DNA of 64,000 bases, taken from NCBI GenBank assembly GCA_963701815.1, contig CAVPBN010000046.1, positions 124,001 to 188,000 on the forward strand. The letters run 5' to 3'. Numbering within the stretch: the first letter of the stretch is position 1; each line of letters opens with the position of its first letter. Source of the stretch: AP-15 sp963701815 (GTDB taxonomy: Bacteria; Pseudomonadota; Alphaproteobacteria; ATCC43930; CGMCC-115725). This document shows, piece by piece, positions 1-8,603 of this stretch. The position numbers and the translations under genes were made by a program. The notes beneath the pieces were generated by a model. The model was not told the origin of the DNA, did not search any database, and was given only the letters and a program-made list of their open reading frames with translations.

Positions 1-26
1 GGAATCGGCGCCGGTGCGAAACGCCG

Positions 27-63
27 GCCGGCGGCAGGAACGTCGCGCTGTTCCGGCCGGCCG
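27..63 (+). other. GC-rich imperfect inverted repeat upstream of the K+ channel leader
   Basis: The core pairing is GGAAC with GTTCC around a short loop, extended outward by GGCCGG-type arms with mismatches. There is no T-run, so a classical intrinsic terminator is not supported. It lies about 20 nt before the first mini-ORF of the channel leader and could be the end signal of an upstream gene outside the window or part of that leader. Function is not known. Confidence 0.3.
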
Positions 64-83
64 CCAAATCACTACAATGACAC

Positions 84-145
84 ATGAACTGGGACAGATG
101 AACCGGGACAGATGAACTGGGACGTATGAGCTGGGACAAATGACC
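84..145 (+). promoter_or_regulatory. Leader of four ATGA-overlapping five-codon mini-ORFs (14-nt tandem repeat) ending on the K+ channel start
   Basis: ATG codons occur at 84, 98, 112, 126 and 140, exactly 14 nt apart. The first four open mini-ORFs reading MNWDR, MNRDR, MNWDV and MSWDK, each closed by TGA at 99, 113, 127 and 141. Each TGA overlaps the next ATG as ATGA, the classic arrangement for translational coupling, and the fifth ATG is the channel start. An 18-nt mini-ORF overlapping by 4 nt gives precisely the 14-nt period. Each unit also carries GGGAC just before the next ATG, a weak Shine-Dalgarno-like string. The units differ by point changes but keep the ATGA junctions. Seen directly: the repeat and the overlaps. 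Inferred: a translational relay or attenuator controlling the channel. A chance product of tandem duplication is the main alternative. Confidence 0.6.
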
Positions 146-1318
146 TGCGAGCGTCTCTACGAGCTGCTTCGGCCCGCCGCACCCGGCGCCGCAGCGCGGG
201 CGGCTCGCGCCCTGCACCATACGATGGTCGCGGCCGGGGTCGCGATCATGCTCGCCGATACCGTAGCACCCTGGCGCGAGGCGTGGCATGCCGCGCTCGA
301 TGACGGGTTTCGCGTCCTCTGCTGGTTCTTTGCCGCCGACTATGTGCTGCGCCTGATCGCGGCGGCGGGAATGCCCGGCGCGGCGCGGCGCGGCCGGTGG
401 CGGTCGCGGCTGGCCTGGGCAGCATCGGCCGGCGGTGTGGTGGATCTGCTCGGTGCGCTGCCGGGCGCGCTCGATCTGTTGTTCAGCCCCGGCTATGCGA
501 GCCTGTTCGGCTTTGTCTGGGTGTTCAAGCTGGTGCGCTACGCCCCGGGCCTGGCCGGTTTGCAGCGGGTGATCGGCCGGGCCCGGCACGCGCTCCTCGC
601 GGTGGCGCTGATCTTCGGCATCGTCCTGCTGCTGACGGCGAGCCTCGCCTATCTGCTCGAACGCAACGCGCAGCCCGAACTCTTCGGCTCGGTGCCGCTG
701 GCGCTGTGGTGGGCGATCGTGACGATGACGACGACCGGTTACGGCGACGTCATCCCGATAACCGCGGTCGGCCGGGTGCTGAGCGGCATCGTCATGGTCG
801 CGGGCGTTCTGGTCTTTGCGCTCTGGGCCGGCATCCTCGCCTCGGGCTTTGCCGAGGAGGTGCGGCGACGCGAGTTTCTGCGGACCTGGGATCTCGTCGC
901 CAAAGTTCCGTTTTTTCACGACCTCGGCGCGCCGCTGATCGCCGAGGTGGCGCGTCTGCTGCGCCCGCGCGACTATCCGGCGGGCTCGGTCATCGTGCGC
1001 CAGGGGGCGCCCGGCGATTGCATGTTTTTTGTGGTCTCGGGCGAGGTCGAGATCAGGGTGCGGCCACACCCGGTGGCGCTCGGGGCGGGCGCCTTTTTCG
1101 GCGAAGTCGCGCTGTTGACCGGCGGTCCGCGCAACGCGACCGTCGTCGCCAAGCGGCGCTGCACCCTGCTCGGCCTCGATATCGTCGATTTCCGCGAATT
1201 GCTCGGCCGCCGGCCCGATCTCGCCGACATCATCCACGCCGCGGCTGAGCGCCGCCCTGGGGCGGCGGCGCCGCGGCCATCGCCGATACGCCGCGCGGCA
1301 GCGACGCCGGCGCCGTGA
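140..1318 (+). CDS. Cyclic-nucleotide-gated type potassium channel (six TM, cNMP-binding domain)
   Basis: 392 aa inner-membrane ion channel. Hydrophobic segments consistent with S1-S6 span roughly residues 28-240. The pore carries TTTGYGD at about residues 197-203, the canonical K+ selectivity filter. The S4 region (about 125-155) has few regularly spaced basic residues, so voltage gating is probably weak. From about 255 a C-linker leads into a cyclic-nucleotide-binding domain whose phosphate-binding cassette is visible as FFGEVALLTGGPRNATV (about 317-333), with the conserved Gly-Glu and Arg. The architecture matches the MlotiK1 family, which is opened by cAMP. The start is ATG 140, the last ATG of the mini-ORF relay. 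It converges on the atp genes with a 32-nt gap. Family assignment is strong; the ligand and physiological role are inferred. Confidence 0.88.
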   Translation: MTCERLYELLRPAAPGAAARAARALHHTMVAAGVAIMLADTVAPWREAWHAALDDGFRVLCWFFAADYVLRLIAAAGMPGAARRGRWRSRLAWAASAGGVVDLLGALPGALDLLFSPGYASLFGFVWVFKLVRYAPGLAGLQRVIGRARHALLAVALIFGIVLLLTASLAYLLERNAQPELFGSVPLALWWAIVTMTTTGYGDVIPITAVGRVLSGIVMVAGVLVFALWAGILASGFAEEVRRREFLRTWDLVAKVPFFHDLGAPLIAEVARLLRPRDYPAGSVIVRQGAPGDCMFFVVSGEVEIRVRPHPVALGAGAFFGEVALLTGGPRNATVVAKRRCTLLGLDIVDFRELLGRRPDLADIIHAAAERRPGAAAPRPSPIRRAAATPAP

Positions 1319-1350
1319 ACGGCGGGTATGGCCGGGCGACGCAGCGGCGG

Positions 1351-1839
1351 CTATTGCAGTTGATGCGGCAGGGCGGCGATGGCGGCGTCGATCAGCGCCG
1401 CGCTGCGGGTCTCGTCGAGCTCGGCGGCGATCACCCGGCGGGCTGCCGAGATCGCAATATCGACCGCGACGCCGCGAATCTCGGCGACCGCCTTGGCTTC
1501 CTCCTGGGCGATCCGCTCCTCGGCCAGACGACGCCGGCGCTGCAATGTCTCGTTCAGTTCGCGGGCAGATTGCGCGGCGATGCGTTCCGCCTCTACCCTG
1601 GCATGAGCGACGATCTGCTCGGCCTCGTTCGCTGCCTCGCGCTGTTTCGCCTGGTAGTCGGCAAGCGCCCGCCGCGCTTCGTCGCGCAGATTTCGTGCCG
1701 CCTCCAGCTCCTGTCCGATGCGCACGGCGCGGTCGTCGAGGCTGCCGATCAAGATCCTTTTTCCCGGCTTCCAGACCAGCGCGACAAAGATCGCGACCGC
1801 GACCAAGACCCAGAACTCCGGATCTTTGAAGAGTTGCAT
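1351..1839 (-). CDS. atpF: F0F1 ATP synthase subunit b
   Basis: 162 aa peripheral-stalk subunit that links the membrane F0 sector to F1. One N-terminal transmembrane helix (about residues 9-26) is followed by a long charged alpha-helical stalk rich in Ala, Glu, Arg and Gln, as expected for a b-type dimer. I chose ATG 1839 over an in-frame upstream TTG at 1860 because it opens directly on MQLFKDPEFW and lies one base after the corrected stop of b' (TGA at 1843-1841). It is the last gene of the atpI-B-E-F'-F operon. The F1 genes are not in the window; in alphaproteobacteria they are normally a separate operon. Confidence 0.92.
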   Translation of the reverse strand: MQLFKDPEFWVLVAVAIFVALVWKPGKRILIGSLDDRAVRIGQELEAARNLRDEARRALADYQAKQREAANEAEQIVAHARVEAERIAAQSARELNETLQRRRRLAEERIAQEEAKAVAEIRGVAVDIAISAARRVIAAELDETRSAALIDAAIAALPHQLQ

Positions 1840-1840
1840 A

Positions 1841-2336
1841 TCAGACCGCACGCTCGGCAACGGCGCGATCCACCGCAGCCTCGAGGTCGCGCGGCTCGGG
1901 CGGTCGATCCGGTCAGCTTGGCGACGACCGAGGCGGCGATTTCGGCGGCGAAGCCGCGAATTTCGGTCAATGCGCGGTCTTTCGCCGCTGCGATCTGCTG
2001 TTCGGCGGCGTCGATGTCCCGCGCGAGCGCAGCGGCAAGCTCGCGTTGCCGTTCGGCCGCCTCGGCCGAAAGCCGGTCGCCGGTTTCCTTCATCATCGCC
2101 TGCGCCCGCGTTCGTGCCGCCGCCAAGGCGCTCTGGTAGGCCGCAACAATCTCGTCCGCCTCGGATTTCATCGCCTGCGCCTGCGCCAGATCGTCGTCGA
2201 GCCGTTTGCGCCGGGCGTCGATCGCCGCGCCGACGCGCGGCAGCGCCACCCGCTTCATCAGCAGGAACAGCGCAAAAAAACAGACCGCCAGCCAGAAAAG
2301 CTGCGGCACGAAGGTCGTAACGTCGAGCTGCGGCAT
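1841..2336 (-). CDS. atpF': F0F1 ATP synthase subunit b' (frameshift near its 3' end)
   Basis: Second b-type peripheral-stalk subunit, typical of alphaproteobacteria and photosynthetic bacteria, which form a b/b' heterodimer. An N-terminal hydrophobic helix (about residues 10-28, FWLAVCFFALFLLMKR) precedes a long coiled-coil stalk. As read, the frame runs past the natural end into atpF. Removing one base around 1905-1910 (probably a doubled G) gives a sensible tail, RPPEPRDLEAAVDRAVAERAV, ending at TGA 1843-1841 just before the atpF start. The corrected length is 164 aa. The shift is most likely a sequencing or assembly insertion, since a stalk subunit of the only visible ATP synthase should be intact. 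Confidence 0.85.
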
Positions 2337-2385
2337 CGGTGTCGGCTCCGATCGATCTCGATGGCGGTGGCGAGGGCCGCGCCGG

Positions 2386-2613
2386 TCAGAGCACGAAGAG
2401 CAGCAGCAGCGACACGATCAACGCGTAAAAGGCGACCGCCTCGGTCAGGGCAAAGCCGAGCATGCCGATGCCGAAGACCTGGTCGCGAGCCGCCGGATTG
2501 CGCGCGATCGAGGTGACCAAGGCGCTGAAGACATTGCCGATGCCGACGCCGACGCCGGCGAGCGCGATCGCCGCGAGGCCGGCGCCGATCATCTTGGCGG
2601 AAGTCGGGTCCAT
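2386..2613 (-). CDS. atpE: F0F1 ATP synthase subunit c
   Basis: 75 aa proteolipid that forms the rotor ring. Two hydrophobic helices are joined by a polar loop containing ARNPAARDQ, the conserved RNP loop that contacts F1. The proton-carrying carboxylate is Glu58 in ALTEAVAFYALI. There is no second polar ligand set suggesting Na+ coupling, so protons are the likely ion. The start is ATG 2613 (MDPTSAKMIGAG); a GGAAAGGA ribosome-binding site sits about 7 nt upstream. An in-frame upstream extension to about 2643 is not needed. It lies between atpB and atpF'. Confidence 0.95.
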   Translation of the reverse strand: MDPTSAKMIGAGLAAIALAGVGVGIGNVFSALVTSIARNPAARDQVFGIGMLGFALTEAVAFYALIVSLLLLFVL

Positions 2614-2664
2614 GGAGTTGTCCTTTCCGAGATCGAGTTGCAATAAAGGAGAACGCCGCCGCGG

Positions 2665-3393
2665 TCAGTGCAGATGGATGGCGTCGCTCAGATAGAGGCA
2701 GGTCAGGATTGCGAATACATAAGCCTGCAACAGGTTGATCACGACTTCGAGCGCGATCAGCGCGACGTTGAACGAGAGCGGCAAAAAGCCGAACAGGCCG
2801 AGCGCCACCGTAAAGCCCGCGAAGACGGCCAGCATCGTGTGTCCCGCCAGCATATTGGCGAACAGCCGCAGGCTCAGGCTCACCGGCCGGGTCAGGTACG
2901 AGATGATCTCGATCGGGATCAGCAGCGGCGCCATCACGATCGGCGCCCCCGGCGGAAAGAAGAACGTGAAGAAGCGAATACCGTGACGGATGAAGGCGAT
3001 CACCGTCACAAACGCGAATACGAACAATGCCAGCGCAAAAGTGACGACGATCTGACCGGTAAACGTGAAACTGTAGGGTATCAATCCGAGCAGATTGCCG
3101 AAGAGGATGAAGATGAAAATCGAAAATACCAGCGGGAAGTATTGTTGACCCTCATGGCCGACATTGTCGCGGACCATGCCGGCGACGAATTCGTACAACA
3201 GCTCGGCGATCGATTGCAGCCGGCCCGGCACCAGCGCCGCCCGCGCCGTGGCGCCGACCAGCAGCAAGGTGGCCGACGCGACGGTTATCGTCATCAGCAA
3301 TGCAGCGTTCGTGTAGGAAATGTCGAGCGAGCCGAGATGGATCGGGACCAGCCGCTCGATCGTGAACTGCTCAAGTGGTGAATGTTCGGCCAC
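2665..3393 (-). CDS. atpB: F0F1 ATP synthase subunit a
   Basis: 242 aa integral membrane stator subunit that forms the proton half-channels. The conserved arginine is in SLSLRLFANMLAGH, and the C-terminal helix contains the conserved Gln region (NLLQAYVFAILTCLYLSDA). Five to six hydrophobic helices are visible. The reading frame is open to 3492, but the alphaproteobacterial N-terminus (xAEHSPLEQFTI) indicates the GTG at 3393. That start leaves a 49-nt gap to atpI, whereas the longer frame would overlap it. Second gene of the F0 operon, just upstream of atpE. Confidence 0.93.
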   Translation of the reverse strand: MAEHSPLEQFTIERLVPIHLGSLDISYTNAALLMTITVASATLLLVGATARAALVPGRLQSIAELLYEFVAGMVRDNVGHEGQQYFPLVFSIFIFILFGNLLGLIPYSFTFTGQIVVTFALALFVFAFVTVIAFIRHGIRFFTFFFPPGAPIVMAPLLIPIEIISYLTRPVSLSLRLFANMLAGHTMLAVFAGFTVALGLFGFLPLSFNVALIALEVVINLLQAYVFAILTCLYLSDAIHLH

Positions 3394-3442
3394 GTTCCGC
3401 CCGCCCCAATCTCTGCTGTCCCAATCCGCACTGCGCCCGAAG

Positions 3443-3793
3443 CTAATCTTGCTTCGATCGGTTGCCCGCACCGGCGGCGGGCGGCGCCCCATAACCCACG
3501 CCCTTTGCCGCGCGAAACACGTTGACCATACCCGCCGCCGCCCCGAGAAAGAAGAACGCGATCAGCCCGATGACCCCCCACGGCGCCGGCAGGAACCGGA
3601 AGGCGAGCCAGCCGAACGCGACCCCGACGCACAACGCCGCCACCAGCTCGGTCGCGATCCGGAGCCCGATGCCCATCGCTCCGCGCGGGGCGCCGTCGCG
3701 CCCGACCGTCTGCTGTCGAAGCCGCTCCTGCCGCGCCTTGTCGATCTCCGCGCCGAGCCGGGCCAAAGGGTCGGGCGGCGAGTTCTCACTCAT
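3443..3793 (-). CDS. atpI: ATP synthase protein I (AtpI)
   Basis: 116 aa small membrane protein encoded first in the F0 operon. Two transmembrane segments (about residues 48-68 and 77-99) include FFFLGAAAGMVNVFRAAKG, characteristic of the family. The N-terminal 40 residues are charged and cytoplasmic. AtpI is thought to help assemble the c-ring and handle Mg2+; its exact role is not settled. ATG 3793 gives MSENSPPDPLARLG. An upstream in-frame extension lacks family similarity. Confidence 0.85.
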   Translation of the reverse strand: MSENSPPDPLARLGAEIDKARQERLRQQTVGRDGAPRGAMGIGLRIATELVAALCVGVAFGWLAFRFLPAPWGVIGLIAFFFLGAAAGMVNVFRAAKGVGYGAPPAAGAGNRSKQD

Positions 3794-3898
3794 TCGGGAA
3801 GCGCACCAAACCGGCACCCGTCGCAGCGATTTGCGGCAGAAACGCGGCGGACGATAGTGTCGCCGGCAATTCCTGTCAACGAGCGGCGCGGCGACGGG

Positions 3899-6800
3899 TT
3901 AGGCGGTTTGGCGCAGCCGGGCGGCGCGGGCGAGTTCGACCGAGACGAGTTGCGAGACGCCGGGCTCGATCATCGTGACCCCGAACAGCCGATCGACCCG
4001 CGCCATCGTGATCCGATGATGGGTGACCAGCAGAAAGCGGGTGCCAGTGCGCTCGGCGATCTCGGCGACAAGGCCGCACAGGCGCTCGACATTGGCGTCG
4101 TCGAGCGGAGCATCGACCTCGTCCAGGATGCAGACCGGGGCCGGGTTGGTCAGAAAGAATGCGAAAATCAGTGCGAGCGCAGTCAACGCCTGCTCGCCTC
4201 CCGACAACAACGACAACATCTGCGGTCGTTTGCCGGCGGGGCTCGCCATTATCTCCAGACCAGCGGTAAGCGGATTGAACGGTTCGGTCAAGCTGAGCTG
4301 CGCTTTGCCGCCACCGAACAGGCGGGCGAACAGCTCGGCGAAATGACTGTTGACGCGCTCGAATGCCGCCGCGAGCCGCCGCCGGGCCTCCTGGTCGAGG
4401 GTCGCGATGCCGCGGCGGAGCCGCGCCACGGCCTGCGTCAGCTCGGCCTGCTCGCGGCGCATTGCGCAGACCTGCGCTTCAATCTCGGCTGCCTCGCTCT
4501 CGGCCACCAGGTTGACCGGTCCGACGCCGTCGCGCTCGCGCCGGAGCCGATCGAGGCGAACCGCAGTCTCGGCCACCTCGGCCGGGTCTTCGCCGCCGCT
4601 GAGACCGGCGATTGCAGCGAGCGCTTCGGGTCCGACGGCGAGCCGTTCGCCGATCTCGCGGGCCAGCCGGGCCGATGTCTCGCACGCGCCGCCGTGCTGC
4701 GCTTCGAGCCGGGCATGGTCTTCGCGCCCCTGCGCCATCGCCTGCTGGGCGACATGGCGGCCTTCCGCCGCCTCGCGCCTGCGCGTTTCGCCGAGCGCCA
4801 ATGCGCTGGCGGAACGCTCGGCATTGGCGGCGCCATCGGCGATGCGGGCGCCGAGCGCCTCGCTCTCGGCGGCGATCATCGCCGGACGGGCGGCCAAAGC
4901 TGCGATCTCCTGCTCGATTTCACTGCGGCGCTGGACCAGTGCGGCGCCCTGCGCCGTCGCGCTCAATGCCTGATTGCGCCAGGCGCTCTCCTCGGCGTCG
5001 ATTGCCGCCAGCCGCCCGGCTCGCGAACGGGCCTCCTGCGCCGACAGCTCGATTTCGGTTTGCGCCGCGGCTTCCTGCCGGCGGGCTTGGGCGGCCTGCG
5101 CCCGCGCGGCTTCGAGCACCGCCTGCGCCGGGCCCGGTTCGGGAAGCGCTGCGAGGTCGCGTTCGTTCTCTTCGACTTGCGCCTGTATCTCGCCAAGTTC
5201 GGCGGCGAGTTTGTCAGCGGCATCGACCAGCGTCGCGAGGCGGGTTTCCGCGGTGAATGCCCGCCGGGCAAGTCCGGCTTCGCTGCCGCGGGCATCGGCG
5301 AGCGTCGCCTCCGCCCGGCGCAGTTGCGCTCTGGCGGCGTCGTCCGCCGCGACGGCCCGGCGGGCCTCTGCGCGCGCGGCATCCACCCGCGCGCCGGTCG
5401 ATCGCGCCGCCGCCTCGGCCTGCGCAATTTCAACGGCGAGAACTGCCAGACGCCGCTTGTGGCGGAGCTTCTGGGCTGCTGCCGAGGGGGCAGCGGCGAT
5501 CCGGGTGAACCCGTCCCACCGCCACAACCGCCCGTCGCGATCGACGAGCCGCTGGCCCGGCGCCAGGCGGGGCTGCAATCTTCGCCCGGTTGCTTCGTCT
5601 TCGACCCAGCCCGCATGGGCGAGGCTGCGTCCCAGCGCGGGCGGCGCGTTGACGACCTCCGCCAGCGATCGGGCGCCGTCAGGCAACGAATGAACGCCGT
5701 CGATCGCCGGGAGCTCGATCCAGAAGCACGGTGCGTCGGCGCCGTCGCCTACAGCCGACGGCGCCGCCAACTCGTCGTCGAATATCGCACCGATCGCCGC
5801 CTCAAAGCCTTCGGCGACCTGCAATCCGGTCAGGATCGGCGTATGGCCGATCGCTTGCGGCGCCGGACCGAGCAGCGCCTGGAGCGCTGCGGCCTCGGCG
5901 GTCAGCCGCGCCAGCCGCGCCTCGACAGAACGCAATTTGTCCAGGGCGGCCGCTTCGCCGGCTCGATATGCCGCCATCCCGCTTTCGCCGGACCTGACGG
6001 CGGCATCGGCATTTGCCAATTGCCGCTCTGCCTCGGCGACCGCCTCCTGCGCGGCGGCGAGCGCCAAAGGCGGCGCCATTGCGCCGGCGGCCGCCGCCCG
6101 CTGGCGCTCGGTTTCGCCGGCCCGCGCTCCGAGCCGGCCGAGGCGTTCGTCGAGCTCGCGGCGGCGGCGGAGGCAGGCCAAGCGGCGCGCGGCGTCGTCG
6201 GCAGCGGCATCGGTCGCATCTCGCAACGAGGTCTCGGCGGCGGCGGCCCGCTCCGCCGCCGCGCAGTGTCGCGCGATCGCGCCCGTCTGCGCCGCGCCCG
6301 CCGCCGACCCGGCGGAGATCAGCGTTTTGCGTTCCGCTGACAATCGCGCCAACGCTGCCGAGGCATCGGCAGCCCTGACATCCTCGCGTTTCAGATCGTC
6401 GGCCAGCTCGCGGCATCGCCGTTCGGCATCGCCGCGCGCCGACAGCACCCGCTGCAATTCCGTCTCGAGGCCGTTGCGGGTTTGGCTCAGCCGTTGCAGC
6501 TCGGCTGCCGCCTCGCCGTCGGCGCTGCGCAGCACCGGCATGGCGGCCTCGGCATTCTCGTAGGCCCGTTGCCGGACCGCCGCCGCCTCGGCGGTTTCGG
6601 CAACGAAGCGTTCCGCTTGGCGCAGCCGGGCGGCGGCGTCTTCGACCGCGGTCTGCGCCGCAGACCAGCGGGCGTGCAGCAGCAAAGCCTCGCTGCGCCG
6701 GATCTGCTCGGCCAGCCGGCGATAGCGTTTTGCCCGGCGCGCCTGATTCTGTAATGCCGCGAGCTGGCGCGCGGCCGTCGCGGCGACCTCGTCGAGCCGC

Positions 6801-7372
6801 GCCAAATTCTGTTCTACCGCCTGGAGCTTGATCTCGGCCTCGCGGCGCCGGGCTTGCAGCCCGGCGGTGCCGGCGGCCTCTTCGAGCAGCAGGCGGCGAT
6901 CGGCGGGCTTGGCATCGATCAGCGCGCTGACCCGCCCCTGGCCGACGATTGCCCAGGATTGCCCGCCACTTGCCGCGTCGGCAAACAGCAGCTGCACGTC
7001 CCGCGCCCGCGCCTCGCGTCCGTTCACCCGATAAACCGACCCGCCGCCCCGCTCGATGCGGCGTCCGACCTCGATCTCGTCGCGATCGTCGAACGTCCGC
7101 GTGTCGCGCGCGCTGTTGTCGATGGTCAGCACGACTTCGGCGATGTTGCGCGCCGGCCGCCCGCCCGCGCCGGCAAAGATCACGTCGTCCATCTCGCCGC
7201 CGCGAAGCCGCCGCGCCGAGGTTTCGCCCATGACCCAGCGCAATGCCTCGACAAGATTGGACTTGCCGCAGCCATTCGGTCCGACGATGCCGGTCAGGCC
7301 GGGCTCGATCGTCAGCTCGGTCGCGTCGGCAAACGATTTGAAACCGACCAGACGCAGCCGGCCTATCCGCAT
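3899..7372 (-). CDS. smc: Chromosome segregation protein SMC
   Basis: 1157 aa condensin ATPase. The N-terminal ABC half has Walker A GPNGCGKS at residues 31-38. The C-terminal half has the signature LSGGEQALTALALI and Walker B CILDEVDAPLDD. Between them two very long Ala/Arg/Glu-rich coiled coils flank a globular hinge at about residues 510-640. The length is normal for bacterial SMC, and the 3.5-kb frame is unbroken, a useful contrast with the frameshifted genes elsewhere in the window. It lies 19 nt downstream of the DsbA-like gene on the same strand, an arrangement common in alphaproteobacteria. SMC acts with ScpA and ScpB, which are not encoded here. Start is ATG 7372 (MRIGRLRLVGFKSF). 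Confidence 0.96.
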   Translation of the reverse strand: MRIGRLRLVGFKSFADATELTIEPGLTGIVGPNGCGKSNLVEALRWVMGETSARRLRGGEMDDVIFAGAGGRPARNIAEVVLTIDNSARDTRTFDDRDEIEVGRRIERGGGSVYRVNGREARARDVQLLFADAASGGQSWAIVGQGRVSALIDAKPADRRLLLEEAAGTAGLQARRREAEIKLQAVEQNLARLDEVAATAARQLAALQNQARRAKRYRRLAEQIRRSEALLLHARWSAAQTAVEDAAARLRQAERFVAETAEAAAVRQRAYENAEAAMPVLRSADGEAAAELQRLSQTRNGLETELQRVLSARGDAERRCRELADDLKREDVRAADASAALARLSAERKTLISAGSAAGAAQTGAIARHCAAAERAAAAETSLRDATDAAADDAARRLACLRRRRELDERLGRLGARAGETERQRAAAAGAMAPPLALAAAQEAVAEAERQLANADAAVRSGESGMAAYRAGEAAALDKLRSVEARLARLTAEAAALQALLGPAPQAIGHTPILTGLQVAEGFEAAIGAIFDDELAAPSAVGDGADAPCFWIELPAIDGVHSLPDGARSLAEVVNAPPALGRSLAHAGWVEDEATGRRLQPRLAPGQRLVDRDGRLWRWDGFTRIAAAPSAAAQKLRHKRRLAVLAVEIAQAEAAARSTGARVDAARAEARRAVAADDAARAQLRRAEATLADARGSEAGLARRAFTAETRLATLVDAADKLAAELGEIQAQVEENERDLAALPEPGPAQAVLEAARAQAAQARRQEAAAQTEIELSAQEARSRAGRLAAIDAEESAWRNQALSATAQGAALVQRRSEIEQEIAALAARPAMIAAESEALGARIADGAANAERSASALALGETRRREAAEGRHVAQQAMAQGREDHARLEAQHGGACETSARLAREIGERLAVGPEALAAIAGLSGGEDPAEVAETAVRLDRLRRERDGVGPVNLVAESEAAEIEAQVCAMRREQAELTQAVARLRRGIATLDQEARRRLAAAFERVNSHFAELFARLFGGGKAQLSLTEPFNPLTAGLEIMASPAGKRPQMLSLLSGGEQALTALALIFAFFLTNPAPVCILDEVDAPLDDANVERLCGLVAEIAERTGTRFLLVTHHRITMARVDRLFGVTMIEPGVSQLVSVELARAARLRQTA

Positions 7373-7391
7373 CGGCTTCCCCGGCCGCGGT

Positions 7392-8036
7392 TCACGATTT
7401 CGGCGGCAAGGCCGACAATGCCTTGTCGAACTCCTCCAGGGTCGGCGCGCCCGAGAATTTTTTGCCGTTGATGAAGAAGGTCGGGGTGGCGTCGACGCCG
7501 AGATCCTTCGACGCTACGAGGCGGCCTTGCACGATCTGATTTTCGAGCGCCGAATCCTTCAGGCAGGCATCGAACCGATCCTTGCTCATACCGCCGAGTT
7601 CGGCCAACCGGGCGAGGGCCGCCTGATAATCGCTGGACGATACCCATTTCTGCTGCTCTTCGAAGAACGTGTCGACATAGGCGTAAAATCGGTCAGGCGG
7701 CGCGCAGCGGGCGATCATCGACGCCCGCAGCGCCGCCTCGTCGAGCGGAAAGTCGCGCAGGACCAGCTTCGCTTTGCCGGTGTCGATCCACTTCTTCTTG
7801 AGTTCGGGCAGCACTTCATTGGCAAAATGGGCGCAATGCGGACAGGTCATCGACGCATATTCGACGATGGTGATCGGTGCGTCCGGGCTGCCGAGGACGC
7901 GGTCGTTCTTGTCGGGCTGCAGCAGGTTCGGCGCGGCGGCGAGGGTCAAATCGGGCGAAGCCGCCTGCGCCGGTCCCCCCGGCAGCATCAGAATGCTCAA
8001 CAGGGCGAGCGTGGCGAACCACATTTTATGGATCAT
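7392..8036 (-). CDS. Secreted DsbA-family thiol:disulfide oxidoreductase
   Basis: 214 aa periplasmic thioredoxin-fold protein. A signal peptide with a hydrophobic core spans residues 6-20 and a probable signal peptidase I site follows AQA at about residue 25. The redox motif is CPHC (Cys65, Cys68) in SMTCPHCAHF, matching DsbA and DsbG-like oxidases. The C-terminal half holds the cis-Pro region GVDATPTFFINGKKF. The gene sits between the DUF721 gene and smc, likely one transcript. Whether it is the main DsbA or a specialised member cannot be told from the sequence. Confidence 0.88.
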   Translation of the reverse strand: MIHKMWFATLALLSILMLPGGPAQAASPDLTLAAAPNLLQPDKNDRVLGSPDAPITIVEYASMTCPHCAHFANEVLPELKKKWIDTGKAKLVLRDFPLDEAALRASMIARCAPPDRFYAYVDTFFEEQQKWVSSSDYQAALARLAELGGMSKDRFDACLKDSALENQIVQGRLVASKDLGVDATPTFFINGKKFSGAPTLEEFDKALSALPPKS

Positions 8037-8063
8037 CTACTCCCTCGCTACAATATGTTGATG

Positions 8064-8603
8064 CTAGCGATTTATCGAGCCGGGTGCAACGCCAGCGGAG
8101 CCCGGCTCGGCGCCGAACAATGCCCGCCCCAGCCGGGCCAGCGCTGCGGACAAATCGGGATCGGCGATCCCGCGAAGGAGATCGTCGAGAGCCGCTGTTT
8201 CGGTCGCGCTCGCCTCCCAAGGCGGCCCCGCAGCGGGGAGGGCCGCCAGCGGCAACGGCCCCTGGACGAGCGCCAGCCGGTGCACGACGGCACGCCCGTA
8301 AAACTGGTTGACGCGCCCGATCAGGAGCGGCGCGCGATGCTGCAATTCGACCGCCGCGACGGGCAATACGTGCAGCTTCAAGGCGCCGTCTCGGCCGAGC
8401 GCCACCGGCCAGGTCGTGCCGGCCCAGGCAGCGCCTGCGATCTCGGCCCAGTCGGTCTTCAGGCGAACGAGAATGCCGCTGCGCTTGCACAGGACCGGTG
8501 CGGCGAGTTTCGACACGGCGACGCCAACCGCGCGAAGACCCGCATGCCGCCCGATTTCGTCGGTCGCATCGGCTAGGCCGGGCCGCCGGCTGTCTGCGCT
8601 CAT
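8064..8603 (-). CDS. DUF721 / DciA-like protein
   Basis: 179 aa. The central part (about residues 40-110) with LVRLKTDWAEIAGAAWA and a following beta-rich stretch matches the DUF721 family, which includes DciA, the loader of replicative helicase in bacteria lacking DnaC. The N-terminal part and the acidic C-terminal tail are poorly conserved. The start is ATG 8603-8601, a codon that shares two bases with the divergent mutY start (CATG at 8601-8604). It is the first gene of the block leading to the DsbA-like gene and smc. Assignment to the family is reasonable; a helicase-loading role is inference. Confidence 0.72.
   Translation of the reverse strand: MSADSRRPGLADATDEIGRHAGLRAVGVAVSKLAAPVLCKRSGILVRLKTDWAEIAGAAWAGTTWPVALGRDGALKLHVLPVAAVELQHRAPLLIGRVNQFYGRAVVHRLALVQGPLPLAALPAAGPPWEASATETAALDDLLRGIADPDLSAALARLGRALFGAEPGSAGVAPGSINR

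Noticed and set aside
84..140. 14-nt repeat as a phase-variation switch
   Set aside because: Each upstream ATG reaches a stop after five codons and the channel has its own ATG, so changing copy number would not shift the channel frame.
3320..6340. About 1000-residue open frame antisense to smc
   Set aside because: Open only because of GC-rich codon bias; composition is Arg/Gly/Ala-rich without any domain, and smc on the other strand is unmistakable.
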